64,000 bases of DNA from Marchantia polymorpha subsp. ruderalis. Lineage: Eukaryota > Streptophyta > Marchantiopsida > Marchantiales > Marchantiaceae. How positions within the stretch are numbered: position 1 is the stretch's first letter; each line of letters begins with the position of its first letter. Below the pieces are notes generated by a model. The model was not told the DNA's origin. It did not search any database and saw nothing but the letters and a program-made list of their open reading frames with translations. Below are positions 33,299 to 48,219 of this stretch, piece after piece. The translations under genes were made by a program, and so were the position numbers. Location: contig AP031354.1 in NCBI GenBank assembly GCA_037833965.1, forward strand, positions 22,856,001-22,920,000. Reading direction: 5' to 3'.

Positions 33299-36240
33299 GA
33301 TGTTTTAATTGCAACCTAAAACAGAGATTTATGTTTTTGTATTTGCTGCTTCCATCGAAGACCATTTATTAGTTTTCAATGACTCAATCACTTTATCTCA
33401 TAATTTCCACAATGCATTCATTGAATTATTTCGCATACATGAGTAAAATCTGCATACTGGCTCCTTAGTCTTACACAAAATCTGAATCAACTTCCCAATC
33501 CAATTCGAGTCAAACTTCCAACCAATGTACTTTCATCATGCTAATAGGCAATCATAACTATTTTTGAGACAATATTGTCAACCATTATGGCTGTTCAATC
33601 TTCAACTTTTAATTTGGGTTCAAATTGCACTAAACGATTTACCAAGAGATAGTTCTTGGAGACTTGACTTGTAACCTGGTATTTGAAGCTTATAATTACA
33701 CAAAAACAATATGGTTTTACTTTAAAGTAAAATATGATGTGATCCTCATATATTTTCCAAGACATTCGTGATCAAATATCAAGATTTTGCATTGATTTTT
33801 ACAAGATTTGGACTTTTTGCTTAATTTAATTCTGTTACCATCAACAACACTCATGACGTTTACATTTAGAGACTACAAGTCATCTAGATTTTTTTATATA
33901 ATGCAAGGAGTTTATATTTTAAGTTTTGTTTATAAGATCCAATATTTAGAGAGTTTTCCATGTTGACATAGGCTTAGATGGTTACAAAATGTTAGTAATG
34001 TTGTAATGAAATTTTAAAGAAGTTTAAGAGTTGTTAACTTTAAATATCGATTTTTAAAGTAAATATACATTTTTATTAAATATACATGTGTATTCCTATA
34101 ACGTTAAGTATCGATTTTTGTACATGTGTATTCCTCGTTAAATTACAATAGTTTGTACAGAACTATTTTTCTATCCATACCATATGCAAGGAAACTTTCA
34201 AATTTGAAAGTGTTACATGATTGTGTTGAGCCATTTATAATGAATAAGACTTCAATGAAGAGAGATAGTGGGAGCTATCAATTAACAAACATACTACACA
34301 CCTAGACAAAATTGTATACTACTCCTGAGTTTGTTACTTGAAGACAAAAATATGATCATAAAGGAGAGAAAGATGCAAATAAAGTCACGAAGTATTTATT
34401 GTCATGAAGTATATCCAAATTTGCAAGATTTGTGAAAATGAGAAAGTCAGAGATGGTGAGATTGTTTGCTTTCAGTTTTCACAAAGCCTTGGTGTAGAGG
34501 ATGAGAATTATGCGACCTCTTTAGCTGAAACTAATAATCATTGTGATTGGCAAATATGAACTCTAAGTCTTGAATAAATAATAAAGCTAGTGAATCCAAT
34601 CCACACCATCACTAATATGGTTAAACTTGTGGGAGGCAAAGGAGTGTTTGTTACAATGATGGTAAGATCTCTAAATACAGATAAGACTTGTGATTAGAAG
34701 TGATGCAGTCATGCACTGAGCTTGAAGACACGCCGTGCGGTATGATAGATTTAATGGAATGTATGTACTTACAAAATCCTGAAGTTGATAGAATGGCACA
34801 GTAAAAACAAAGTTTGTCGATGTTGTTATAGCATGGTCTTGATACAAGTTGGATACTAATGTAAATATAGAGGTCAGTGCAAGTTTAAGTTATGAATGTA
34901 AACCTCAATTACAAGCTAGATGCCTCAATACGGACAGATCCATGTATGACGAGCCTCAAAACATGTTGTATCTAAGTATGGAGGATTCCTCATTACAAGG
35001 TCGTAAGAATGGTGATCATGAACATGTATCTTAGTCAAGCATAATGAGGAGGAAATTTCCATTTTAGGTGTGTTTTAGATGATCCTAACCTCACCGGCAG
35101 AACATTGCCATTTTTTTGATTGCTTATGACATCAATGTGAAGTTTGAAATAGAGGACCTTGATGTTGTCTCATTTTGTCTAAAATTGCATCTCACTCAGA
35201 TTTTAGAAAGAATTTCTGTTCATCAAGATATATTCGGGTTAAAATACATCAGAGCCACTTTCTTTACACATTTCTCCGCTGTTGGATTCACACATGGTGG
35301 TTTGTTGTTCAAATCTACATAAGACAGAATACGTGCGTTGCGATGAAGGGTTTGGATGGATGTGTATGACCTGCGATTCCACACTTAGAATGGATTAAAG
35401 CACGTCGATGAAAATTCTTAGATTTTTCGAATGTTCTAACCTTGATGATTAAGATATATCAAGTTATGTAAGACATACAAATAACTGTGACGCTATTGGG
35501 GCCTAGCCTTGTGTTAACCGTGGGACTGGATGGTTTTCTATCCTTAATCCCTCGATTAGTATGTAAAATAAGAAAATGGACGCCTCTGGATGCGAACTCT
35601 AACGCTCTCCTTTTCTACATTTGGTCCCAAAAACCACCCAACCCCCAGATGGCCCAGATCGCTCCATCCCTGTCGTCCAACGCATGTACATCATCGCCCG
35701 AGGTTTAACTCTACCTTCGGTTTGGGATTCCTCAACTCAATCTAATCAGACAGATTATTAATTTTCTGTGTATGTAATTTTCTGCGCAGCCTTACATTTA
35801 GAACAGAACCCCAAGCTCTTCCTGCGGATGATAAGAATTCAGAGTGGACAAAATCTTACGAAAGAAAATCTTCCAGCGATATGAAAGAAATCATAATGTC
35901 AACAAAAAATGTCGTCGCGTTCTTTACAGACGAGGAGACCGCGATAAATGGAGTAGTTACACCAATCCCTGGAAAAGAAGGCAACGAAGAAGGGCCTGGT
36001 AAAAGTGGCAAGGCCGGGAATGGCTGTGGGCACTTTTTACCTTCTGCATTGGGAATTCCTCCGTCCGCTGTTTCTGACCCAATCAGTCAGTGAGATTAGC
36101 TTTCTTACACGAGCTCCTCCCTTCTTAACGCCTAACTAATGCTCTAATCTGTGTAGGAAGCGATTCCTTCGATGTAACTTCTTCGCCGGGGCCGTTCATT
36201 TGTTGTGCTTAATTCGGGTTGGAATCGCGTAATTAGTGTA
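33299..36240. other. AT-rich intergenic DNA left of FabG
   Basis: AT-rich to about 35.4 kb, then more balanced. Short plus-strand frames at 35487-35708 and 35881-36093 (the latter reads NVVAFFTDEETAINGVVTPI) have no recognisable family and are not supported as genes. From 36240 the sequence becomes GC-rich and is probably the promoter and 5' untranslated region of FabG. Confidence 0.35.
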
Positions 36241-36492
36241 ATTCTAGATGCAATGTCGGCCCGGTCTGCCCGGCCTCGTAATGCCCGCCCGCCCTCTCGC
36301 CCGCCCGCTCCGTTGGAGCGTCGAACGTCTGTTCGCTGCAACGGAGCCATTTGAAGTGGAGCTCGAGCTTCAGGTGAAGGAGTGCGCGTTCGGCAGGGAA
36401 CGAGAGATTTCATCGGCAGGAGCTGCGGCAGGCAGATTGACCGATCGATCGAGCGATTTGGCGTGCGAGTGAGTGAGGGAAAGATTGGAGCT

Positions 36493-40005
<3,513 letters not shown>

Positions 40006-42565
40006 AAGAACGTAACTTGTTGTCGTCAAAGAGGAAAGAGGTTTGCACGTGCTGCGTCATCTATTGAGAGGGAGTCTTACCTTCCGGCGAGGAAGTTACA
40101 CACTTCGAAGAATCCTGAAGGACAACTTCACGGGAAAGATCAATTTTGGAGAAAGTAGACTGACGGACGTAGGGTCAGCTAGTATCGTCTTCTCTCATTA
40201 GACTAGTTGGTACCATTGTACTGTCATACACCCGAGTAAAACTTGGTCATGTATTAGGAACTAGCCATTATTACTTGTGCTATTGCACGAATGTATTTGA
40301 CCGGTGCCGCGAACGAACCTTTTCTTGGTTTCGAGTACAATTCCTTGTGTTAATCTACATTCAGCGCCCATGAATGGTGCAAAAAGTATTGAAACTTTAT
40401 ATCTCCTCTGGCTCGGGCTGTGTGATGCATGCAAGTCAGTTGTTCTCAGTGGTTTTTTTAATGCGACAGCGAACTTGGTGGATGAAGTTTTGTCTCAACA
40501 CTTAACAGCTTTTAAGACTGATGGATTCTTTTCATCAATGTTATACACGTTCGACTTCGGTGAATAAAGGTGCTGTCGTACTCGACGAGTCGCAAGAAAG
40601 GCTGGGTTCGGAGTGTCAAGAGGAAATTGTTTCAAGTGGTTCTTGTGCGCTGGATGGTCCGTGTCATCATCACGGTAAATCGATACTTGGAAATCCAACC
40701 GACAAGCTCTACAGTACTGGTTCTGCCCAATTTTGTTCGTCAGGAGGGAGTGGTTTCCAGAGCCTCCGAACGAAGCCATAATGAACCCTATCCAAATGCA
40801 GAAAAAAAAAATGGTTAGCTTACATACTGTCGTAAACCAGCCTGTTCCAAATCGGAGAAAGCGTCTCAGTACCAGATCTCCAAGATAAACCCCTCTGTCC
40901 CTACAGTCTAGGATTTATCTGATTGGCATAATGCGAATAACTGACTAGTAAAGTTATCCTGTATATGGGGAAAAAGTAAATGTATTCGAATAGCCGAATA
41001 TCGTATGGTAGATGTCATTGTCAAGTCTAAGGTGGATAGGATTATATATATGTATGTATGTATGTTTGAGCTACACACGAAAATAAATCGAAAAATGATG
41101 AGAGTTGAAAATCCTTGTCACTTTATCTAAAAAACGGGTACCCTATTCATAACAACAACGAAAAATTTGTACATCTGAGGCCCCAATTACCATTTGCTTT
41201 GATTACTGCAACTCCCTTCAAGTCTTTGACAATGACCAACGATTGTGTTGATCACTAACTGAGTTATGTCATGCATTGACTTTTGGTTTGCTTCCGGTAA
41301 GCTTGATGGTAAGCTTTTCATCTATTTTGGAAAATTAGATTGGCCTGTTCAATCTTGTAATCTCTTGCAACGTACATTTATTTATTTATGTTGTTCTTTA
41401 TTTGCAATAAGTCTTTCAAGAGAACATGATTTTCAACATTTATTTCGCCGCATGTAAGTCTCCACAGTCATTTGTATCTCATATATCTGCTCCATCATAC
41501 TCAATTATAGCATCGCTTATTGCCGAAGTGGATTCAATATGGTAAGAATCATCTTCCGCAGACTCACGGGTCACCGTTCAGCGAGAATATGATCCCATAG
41601 TTTTGCCCAATGATTTTCGAGCACCCTGCTCTCCAGAAGCTTACAAATGCAATTCAACCACGATTTAATGAATGCGTTCCGTAAAGAGGTCAAAAGCAGC
41701 AGTTTACCGACTGAGATCAGCCCTGGCAAACTTGTCTTCCTTTCTAAGTCGAATCACATCCACGAGCAAAAGATTCCTCATTTGTCCATCAACATGTTTG
41801 TTTCGGCTGTTTCCCAAAGAGCAGATGTCGTCAACGACCTGCATGTTTGCCTAATGACAAGCCAGCGTGAGCAGACGCTGAAGGTTTCCCATAGAAGTTG
41901 CACAACAGAGTGCCATTTCCTACAAGAACATTGACAAACGAACAGAGTCAACCGGGACACCACGATGCAGTGTCCGGGGCCAGAGTAGGACGACTCTGTA
42001 ATCGGTGCAGAGGAGGACATCGATTTGTCGATTGTAGTAGGTTTGTAGGTCGTTTTCAGCTTCGGAATCTGAAGTTGCCCATTTTGAATCATCACTGTTT
42101 TTCAGCCAGACTGATTCATACTCTCGAGGACAAGATTTTGTGGACGAAATTTCCGAAATTGCTTGTGTAGGATTGGTGGCATAGAATTCCTCTTGCTCCA
42201 TGTCTTCAGCAGAGCTTTAGTTGGAGGAGTTTGGACACCTACGAAAGATCACGAACTAGCCTGGTGACCGAAGATTCATTCTTATCGTAAGTAGAAGCCT
42301 TACATGGTCTCTTCCTCTCAGGAGACTCCTCAAGTACTCACATTTTGATTTCCTGTTGAATATTTCTCTTTCTTCTCGTCAGTTCCTGTAGAATTTCTCT
42401 TATTCTCTATCGGTCCTTATTTTACATTCACTTGAAGACGTTTCTAATTTTAGGACACAGCATTGAAAATTGCAGATGTCGAATTATGCCTGTACTGGCA
42501 TAGCTCATTCAAGCCAGTCATGGTAGATATTTGACGAATCCTTGGATTCTCCTTCGATTTGAAAG
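40006..42565. other. Intergenic region between FabG and CTU1
   Basis: It contains the FabG 3' untranslated region and the CTU1 promoter. Open frames at 40495-40818 (both strands), 41647-41934 (plus) and 41920-42201 (minus, MEQEEFYATNPTQAISEISS...) have no recognised domain. The last has coding-like composition and could be an exon of a divergent gene, but I cannot support it. A TATG microsatellite lies near 41045-41070. Confidence 0.35.
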
Positions 42566-45500
42566 ATGGGGCGCTCTTGCGAAGTTTGTCAAAAGAATAG
42601 ACCGGCTCTTCGGCGGCCGAAAACGGGACAGCAGGTGAGATTGTCGAAGTGAGGAGTAAGCATGACATACCCGAAAACTTGCCTGGCAGACCAGATCTCC
42701 AGGCTGGACTTGCACTAGAAGGGTTTTTGTAATACTCAATGATATGTTTGCGGATTCCATGGTGACCTTTCATTTTTCTGCATGCGGAAATGACAGAGAA
42801 TGCCAACGTTTTAATATCGTAATAATTATCCTTGCAACTGAGTCATACGGTTCAGCTGATTTCCTTACCTCGTTGAGTTTGTTGAGAATCTTAGAACTTT
42901 TGGATTGGTAAGAGTCTGAACTCCTCACGATTTCAGACGTAACATATGACGCTAAACTAGCGAATTGCTGATCACTGGGTCTTGCGGTCATTGGCAGGTG
43001 TGTCGCGAATGTTTCTTCTGTGCTTTCGAGGATGAGATTCACAGGACTATCGTTGAAAATCGTCTTTTTAAGAAAGGGGATCGTGTAGCTATTGCTGCAT
43101 CTGGTGGGAAAGGTCAGTATTTTATGCATGGAGTAAACGTTTGAGGGACAAGATTATAGTTATCCATGCTTCCTTGTCCCCAGTAGTCTGCATGCTGTTC
43201 GCATGTTTCATGTCAAATACTCCGTCCTCTGATACACTAAACCCTGAGAATAAACTGGTCGTGCTTTGCTGGGAAAACACGAAACCACCATTTTTCCTCC
43301 TGAATTAACGAAGGAAATTCCCGATGTTATTTCTTCTGGCTTGAGATTCAGCTCTGGATGATCTGCTGTGCCTGAAATTCAGAAGCCAGTTATAGAGGGT
43401 TCAGGGTTTAGGGTTTAGGGTTTAGGCCATCTGTCATGTTGTTCAGGTTATTGTGAAATGTGTGCTTGTTTCAATTGAAGTTCCTAGTCTTTCTCTCAGT
43501 TGTCCTTGTCGTGCAGTCTCTTATTTTCATCGAATTCAAATGACCTGTGTCGTTGTGATGTGCAGATTCCACTGTGTTGGCTCATATCATGACTCTACTT
43601 AACAAGAGGCACGATTATGGTTTAGATCTTTTCTTATTATCAATAGACGAGGGAATTACAGGTTACAGAGACGACTCTCTGGAAACCGTAAAGCGTAATG
43701 AAGTGCAGGTACATTACATCTTACTGTTCTCATATCTGACTTCGTTGTATCTCATATGTCGATGACAGAATAGGGTACTCTCAGTAGTCACTCTTACGAG
43801 ATTGAAACGTCATGGAATAGTTTATAACTCTGCCTTTGAATCTTTTTATTTCAGTACGGCATACCCCTGAAAGTTGTGTCTTATAAAACTTTGTACGGAT
43901 GGACCATGGATGATATAGTCCGAGAAATTGGCCGCAAGAACAATTGTACATTTTGCGGTGTTTTCCGGCGTCAGGTGAGTTTAGCAGACGACCACCTTTG
44001 TTGTCTTCACATCTTTTGCGGCTCTAGTTTCAGGCAATCAATCCATCACAGAGGTTGAAATCATGATTCATAATATTGACTATTACTTACAGGCTTTGGA
44101 TCGAGGAGGTGTAGTAATGAAAGCAGACAAGATGGCGACTGGTCATAATGCTGATGACATTGCTGAAACTGTGCTGCTTAATATTTTGAGGGGAGATATC
44201 GCTCGGTAAGCAGAGTTGACGTCTTTATGTGTTCACTTGTACTTAAGATCATGCTTTTATGGCCGCGGAAAGTTGATTCTTCAATGTAGTAATACTACGG
44301 TAGTATCACTTCTGTATAGCTCTGTCTTTCGACGAACTTTGACAAAGATAAGAAATTGGTTTGGCAATGCTTGTATTGACACGTAGGTAAGTAGTGTTTG
44401 ATTGTGAACTTGGTGAGTTGCATTTTGCAGTCTTGCGAGGTGTACTGCAATAACTACTGGAGAAGACAGTGTTCTACCGAGGTGCAAGCCTTTCAAGTAC
44501 ACATACGAAAAGGAGATCGTAATATATCCTTTTTCTAACTAAGTTAACACATTGATTTCGGCAGTGTGGAGAGCTATTAGATACACAGTAATGGATTGCG
44601 CAAGCTAGGACCGGATCAATCTGTACTTGGAGGGTGATCAATATCTATTGCTTAAAGATGAACCTTGTTCTCATCGTGGACTCTTGGTAAGCAGAGGGTG
44701 TGACACTGGATTCTGTTTAACTATTTGAAGTACTTAAGTCTACACTGCCTTCAAATCCCTTTCCCAAATGTAAATATCTGTCTATACATATCATTGTCGT
44801 TGTCGACGTGTTACGTAAAGAGCTGTAGGCAGAAGACGGTTTATCAACTCTAGAATGTTCATACAATTCCATCAGTGTCCTTGACTGACTTTCACGTATG
44901 CGTACTTCAAAAAGCTGGACTATTTTTCTACTGAATGTAAGTAGCTGAGCATTCCTGGGCTCTTGGTTTGCTGGCTTTCCAGTATTGAATTTTAATTTTG
45001 TCTCAAATGGCTTCTTTGCTTGTTCACAAGTAGTCTGTGAAAATTGGATTTTAATTGGGGGTTGCTTCTCGTGCAGGTATATACTCACCAAATGCATATC
45101 GTGGTTTTGCTCGGGAGTTCATAAAGGATCTCGAATCTATCAGGTGCTTCTCATGTGACTGTGCATGTGACACCCAGGATAGATGGACTTCAGACTGAAA
45201 ATGTATTTAGAACCATCTGAACCATCTGAACCATCATCCATCTGATCGAGGCTTCCAAATTATTTCTCTATAGTCCAATTGTCTTAGACTTTCCGACTTA
45301 CTCTTCACTTGTTCCCGTTTTGCGCACATGGACGGTCATTTGTAGACCTCGAGCAATTCTCGATATAATCAAGTCAGGAGAAGACTTCAGAATAGCATCC
45401 ACAGCGAAAATGCCCGAACAAGGAATCTGCAAGCGCTGCGGATATATATCGAGTCAGGTACAATCATTTGCCTCCTCGTACTTCGACATCTTGAGCGATC

Positions 45501-45850
45501 AGTAGCTCAGCTGATTAAGCAGATCCATGAGGCGAGTCAACTCAAATGATTCCTGTGTTCAGATCTGAGATTTATTATGCAGAGAGAGCAAGAGCTAAAA
45601 GGGCTAAGACTGGTGACTGGAGCACTCAGATTCTCAAGGCACACGTGGTCCAGTCGTGTCTTAGTTGTATTCTAATCGGTGTCTGACGTGGACACAGGAG
45701 TGCTGCAAGGCGTGTGTTCTGCTGGAGGGCCTGAATCGAGGATTACCTCGACTGGGGATCAGCAGGACCAGGGCCTCGAACAAGGAAGGTCCAAAAGCCG
45801 AATCCAACAGGGCGAAGGAGAGACCGAGAAGTATTTCTCTGGACTTTTAG
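42566..45850 (+). CDS. CTU1: Cytoplasmic tRNA 2-thiolation protein 1 (CTU1/NCS6)
   Basis: This is the ATP-dependent enzyme that, with CTU2, transfers sulfur (from URM1) to the wobble uridine of Lys, Glu and Gln tRNAs in the cytosol. Exons: 42566-42634, 42998-43112, 43566-43708, 43855-43974, 44093-44205, 44431-44523, 44896-44936, 45077-45143, 45346-45457, 45698-45850, giving 341 codons. Exon 1 encodes a CxxC pair and RRPKTG. Residues 58-63 are the PP-loop SGGKDS, split by intron 2. [12 protein letters not shown] and [20 protein letters not shown] follow, then [17 protein letters not shown] with the C-terminal zinc cysteines. The frame is continuous across all junctions and family-conserved. 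Intron 6 (44524-44895) is AT-AC (U12 type); the others are GT-AG. Only the tail (RASNKEG...) is unusual. A polyadenylation signal AATAAA lies at 46003-46008. Confidence 0.95.
43396..43426 (+). repeat. Short interstitial telomere-type repeat in CTU1 intron 2
   Basis: Three to four units of AGGGTTT, the first imperfect (AGGGTTC). This is the plant telomeric repeat or 'telo-box' word, here inside an intron. Confidence 0.8.
44524..44895 (+). other. U12-type AT-AC intron (CTU1 intron 6)
   Basis: The donor is ATATCCTTTTT (44524 onward), an exact match to the U12 consensus. The branch-site-like TCCTTGAC is at 44878-44885, with the presumed branch A at 44884. The acceptor is AC at 44894-44895, eleven bases downstream of that A. 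Splicing here restores [19 protein letters not shown], which is conserved in the family. No GT-AG alternative gives this continuity. Confidence 0.9.
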
Positions 45851-47146
45851 TCTGTGACGCGGAGACCGGGAATCCGAGAACAGCCGTGGGATGGCCCTGG
45901 ACGGGACGGTGGCCCACCGCCAGTCCCCTGGCCCCCTGGCCCCCTGGCCTTGAGCAGTTACATGTGTAATGTTTCTCAGTCATCCATGAAAATTGTATTC
46001 TAAATAAAAAAACGGAAATGGAAATATAAATTTCACATTACTCATTTGTGGATTCCATGGACCAGAATTCTAGATGGTTATCCTGTTGATCTACAGTTTG
46101 CAGTTGTATTTGTGTCTTTTTGGATGGATTACTCGTCAGCAAGGGACGCCATGAATAAAAATCGCTGCAAAGGTTCGCATATTTTGGAGTCTGTTTCATA
46201 TGACCGGTCGAATTTTAACTGTTTTTGTTGACTCCTGACTGACTTTCTTCAGCTTTTGGCACTTCACAAAATATTCTGGGCTATGAAACCAAGGACTTAT
46301 GACAATAGACAGGTGCATTTTCAGTATTAGTACAAGATTCAATAATGAACTTTATATTGTCTTTTTTGCATACAATATGGATTTATGGGATGTATAATCT
46401 TAGTAAAAAACTCCTTATTTGTAATATATGTATTCAAAGCTTTCGTCGATTCATATTTAAAACTTCAATGGTGATAACGCCACTATGGACTTTCTGTAAT
46501 TATCATTTATAAAACTGCTGGTTTTGATAGGAGAATGATATATGGACATAGCAATCCTTTATTATAAGAAAGACAGAGAGACTCTCAATTAACTTGTTAT
46601 CTACATTGTGCTAGCTTCCATTTCATTTCATTGCGAAAATACATGTTTTCAATTTACAATAATTATGCACTTGAAATTACATGAAATGAATTGAAAAACA
46701 GAAATATACTCATATCACAAAGATACATTTGACTTTGAGTTGACAATACTAAACACTTCTTCTTTGCAGTCTTATTCATATTTTAGTTTTATTAGTTTAG
46801 ATGACTAAGAACATGAAGATTCTAATAGAGAGATAAAACTTCTCTATGAAAGTTTCATTTCAAAAGAATGATATCTATGGACATATATTTACTAAATATA
46901 GTTTTTTAAAACATGTAATATGCAGATGAAATGTATTTGGTCTTGTCTATCTCCCGTCTTCACATGCATTTACCTTCATTCTATAATTTGGTTTATTTTC
47001 ATACAAGTTGAAATTAACTAACATGTAGTGTAGGATGCAATCTTGTATGTATATTGTTTTAAAATTAATTCATGGAATTATTAGTTATCCTTCAATTTAT
47101 GTTAATTATTTTTCACCTTACACAAATTATATAAATAAATAGCTAG
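45851..47146. other. CTU1 3' region and AT-rich intergenic DNA
   Basis: The first 150 bp are CTU1 3' untranslated region. The rest is AT-rich with no supported gene. Confidence 0.4.
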
Positions 47147-47151
47147 TTTAG

Positions 47152-47341
47152 TGGAAGATTATTCAATCTGCCTGCACCTCCCCAGTAGTTTGGGTAATCT
47201 CCTTCCTCGTTGAGGGTCTGCAATGTCACGGGTTATGCGACCTGGATACGACATAGCTCACATGAAGATCCAAAGCATAGAGTAACCTACCTGAGTGGTC
47301 CCGAAATTCTTCGGAGTGCCCAAATTAGGCAGCAGCTTTCA
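47152..47341. mobile_element. 190-bp TG...CA insertion with 5-bp target duplication
   Basis: This GC-richer island sits in AT-rich DNA, beginning TGGAAG and ending CTTTCA, with TTTAG directly on both sides (47147-47151 and 47342-47346). The ends are near-inverted (TGGAAG against TGAAAG). This is the signature of a small solo LTR or TRIM-like remnant. No coding capacity, TATA box or similarity to the other elements is apparent. Confidence 0.6.
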
Positions 47342-47346
47342 TTTAG

Positions 47347-48150
47347 TAACTAATTCAAATAATTTTTTTTGGTTGAGAGATAATTAGGATAAATAGAATT
47401 ATAACTAGCCCTGTTCTTTAATTTATCATAAACATATAATTCTAAGATAGAATGATCTTCAAATATATTGATGATTTTTACCTTTCTTCTTCAACATCTA
47501 ATTTGAACATGTCATAAATGATAAAGGTACTTTTCCTGATTAACATAGTACATAAAAATTAAATCTTATAATCTATTTGTGAGTTATTCTATTTTTCACT
47601 ATGTTCTTCTCATTTATAAAAGTTTGAAAATAACTAACCTGATTGAATTGTCTTGCAAGATTCTTTGTAGTGTAAAGTGTGCAATATATAAATAATTATC
47701 CTTTAATTATTTTTATTTTTTCTCTGCTATTATCATATATTTTATGAATTAAAATCATCATCTCAAAGTCCATTGTAGATAGTACCAAGAAAATCATTTG
47801 GAAATTTTTGAATTTCGAGATGAATATAAAAAATTTTAATCTTTAATTTAGTAGTGAGATTGTGTTTCATAATAAACCATAATGTGAATCGATCGATCTA
47901 TCTATTAAGAATTTTTTACTAGAGTAAACTCTTTTCATATGATAGTGAGATTATTCTTGGTTTAATCGAGCCTCATGATTTATACCTGAGTTTTTATTTG
48001 TTGATGTTCCGGGAAATATAACTAGTTTCTGATGTGATTTGAATTTGGAAAAGAAAAGTAACAACCTAATATGCTATTATGTATACCACATAAACATATT
48101 GGGTTGACTAATCATGTGTGTATGTATATATATATATATATATAATTCTT
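47347..48150. other. AT-rich intergenic DNA
   Basis: No gene seen. A (TA)n tract lies near 48126-48143, just before the element relic. Confidence 0.4.
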
Positions 48151-48156
48151 TATTTA

Positions 48157-48219
48157 TTTGTAGTCATGGGTCATGTACCCGTTCTTGGTGGACTTCTCTC
48201 TCTTGAACAGTTCCACGAA
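48157..48219 (-). pseudogene. Relic of the 5.4-kb element's protein motif
   Basis: Translated on the minus strand, these 21 codons read FVELFKREKSTKNGYMTHDYK, then TAA. The intact element protein has FVELFKTGRSTKNGYRTRDYK at residues about 187-207; 16 of 21 positions are identical. DNA similarity is lower than protein similarity, so this is an old, independently diverged member of the family. Flanking sequence shows no further clear match. Confidence 0.65.

Noticed and set aside
35486..35850. Another LTR starting TGTGACGC
   Set aside because: The start resembles an LTR end, but no CA end with a matching 5-bp duplication (ATAAC) was found.
43396..43426. Chromosome end or telomere fusion
   Set aside because: There are only three to four units, inside an intron of an intact gene.
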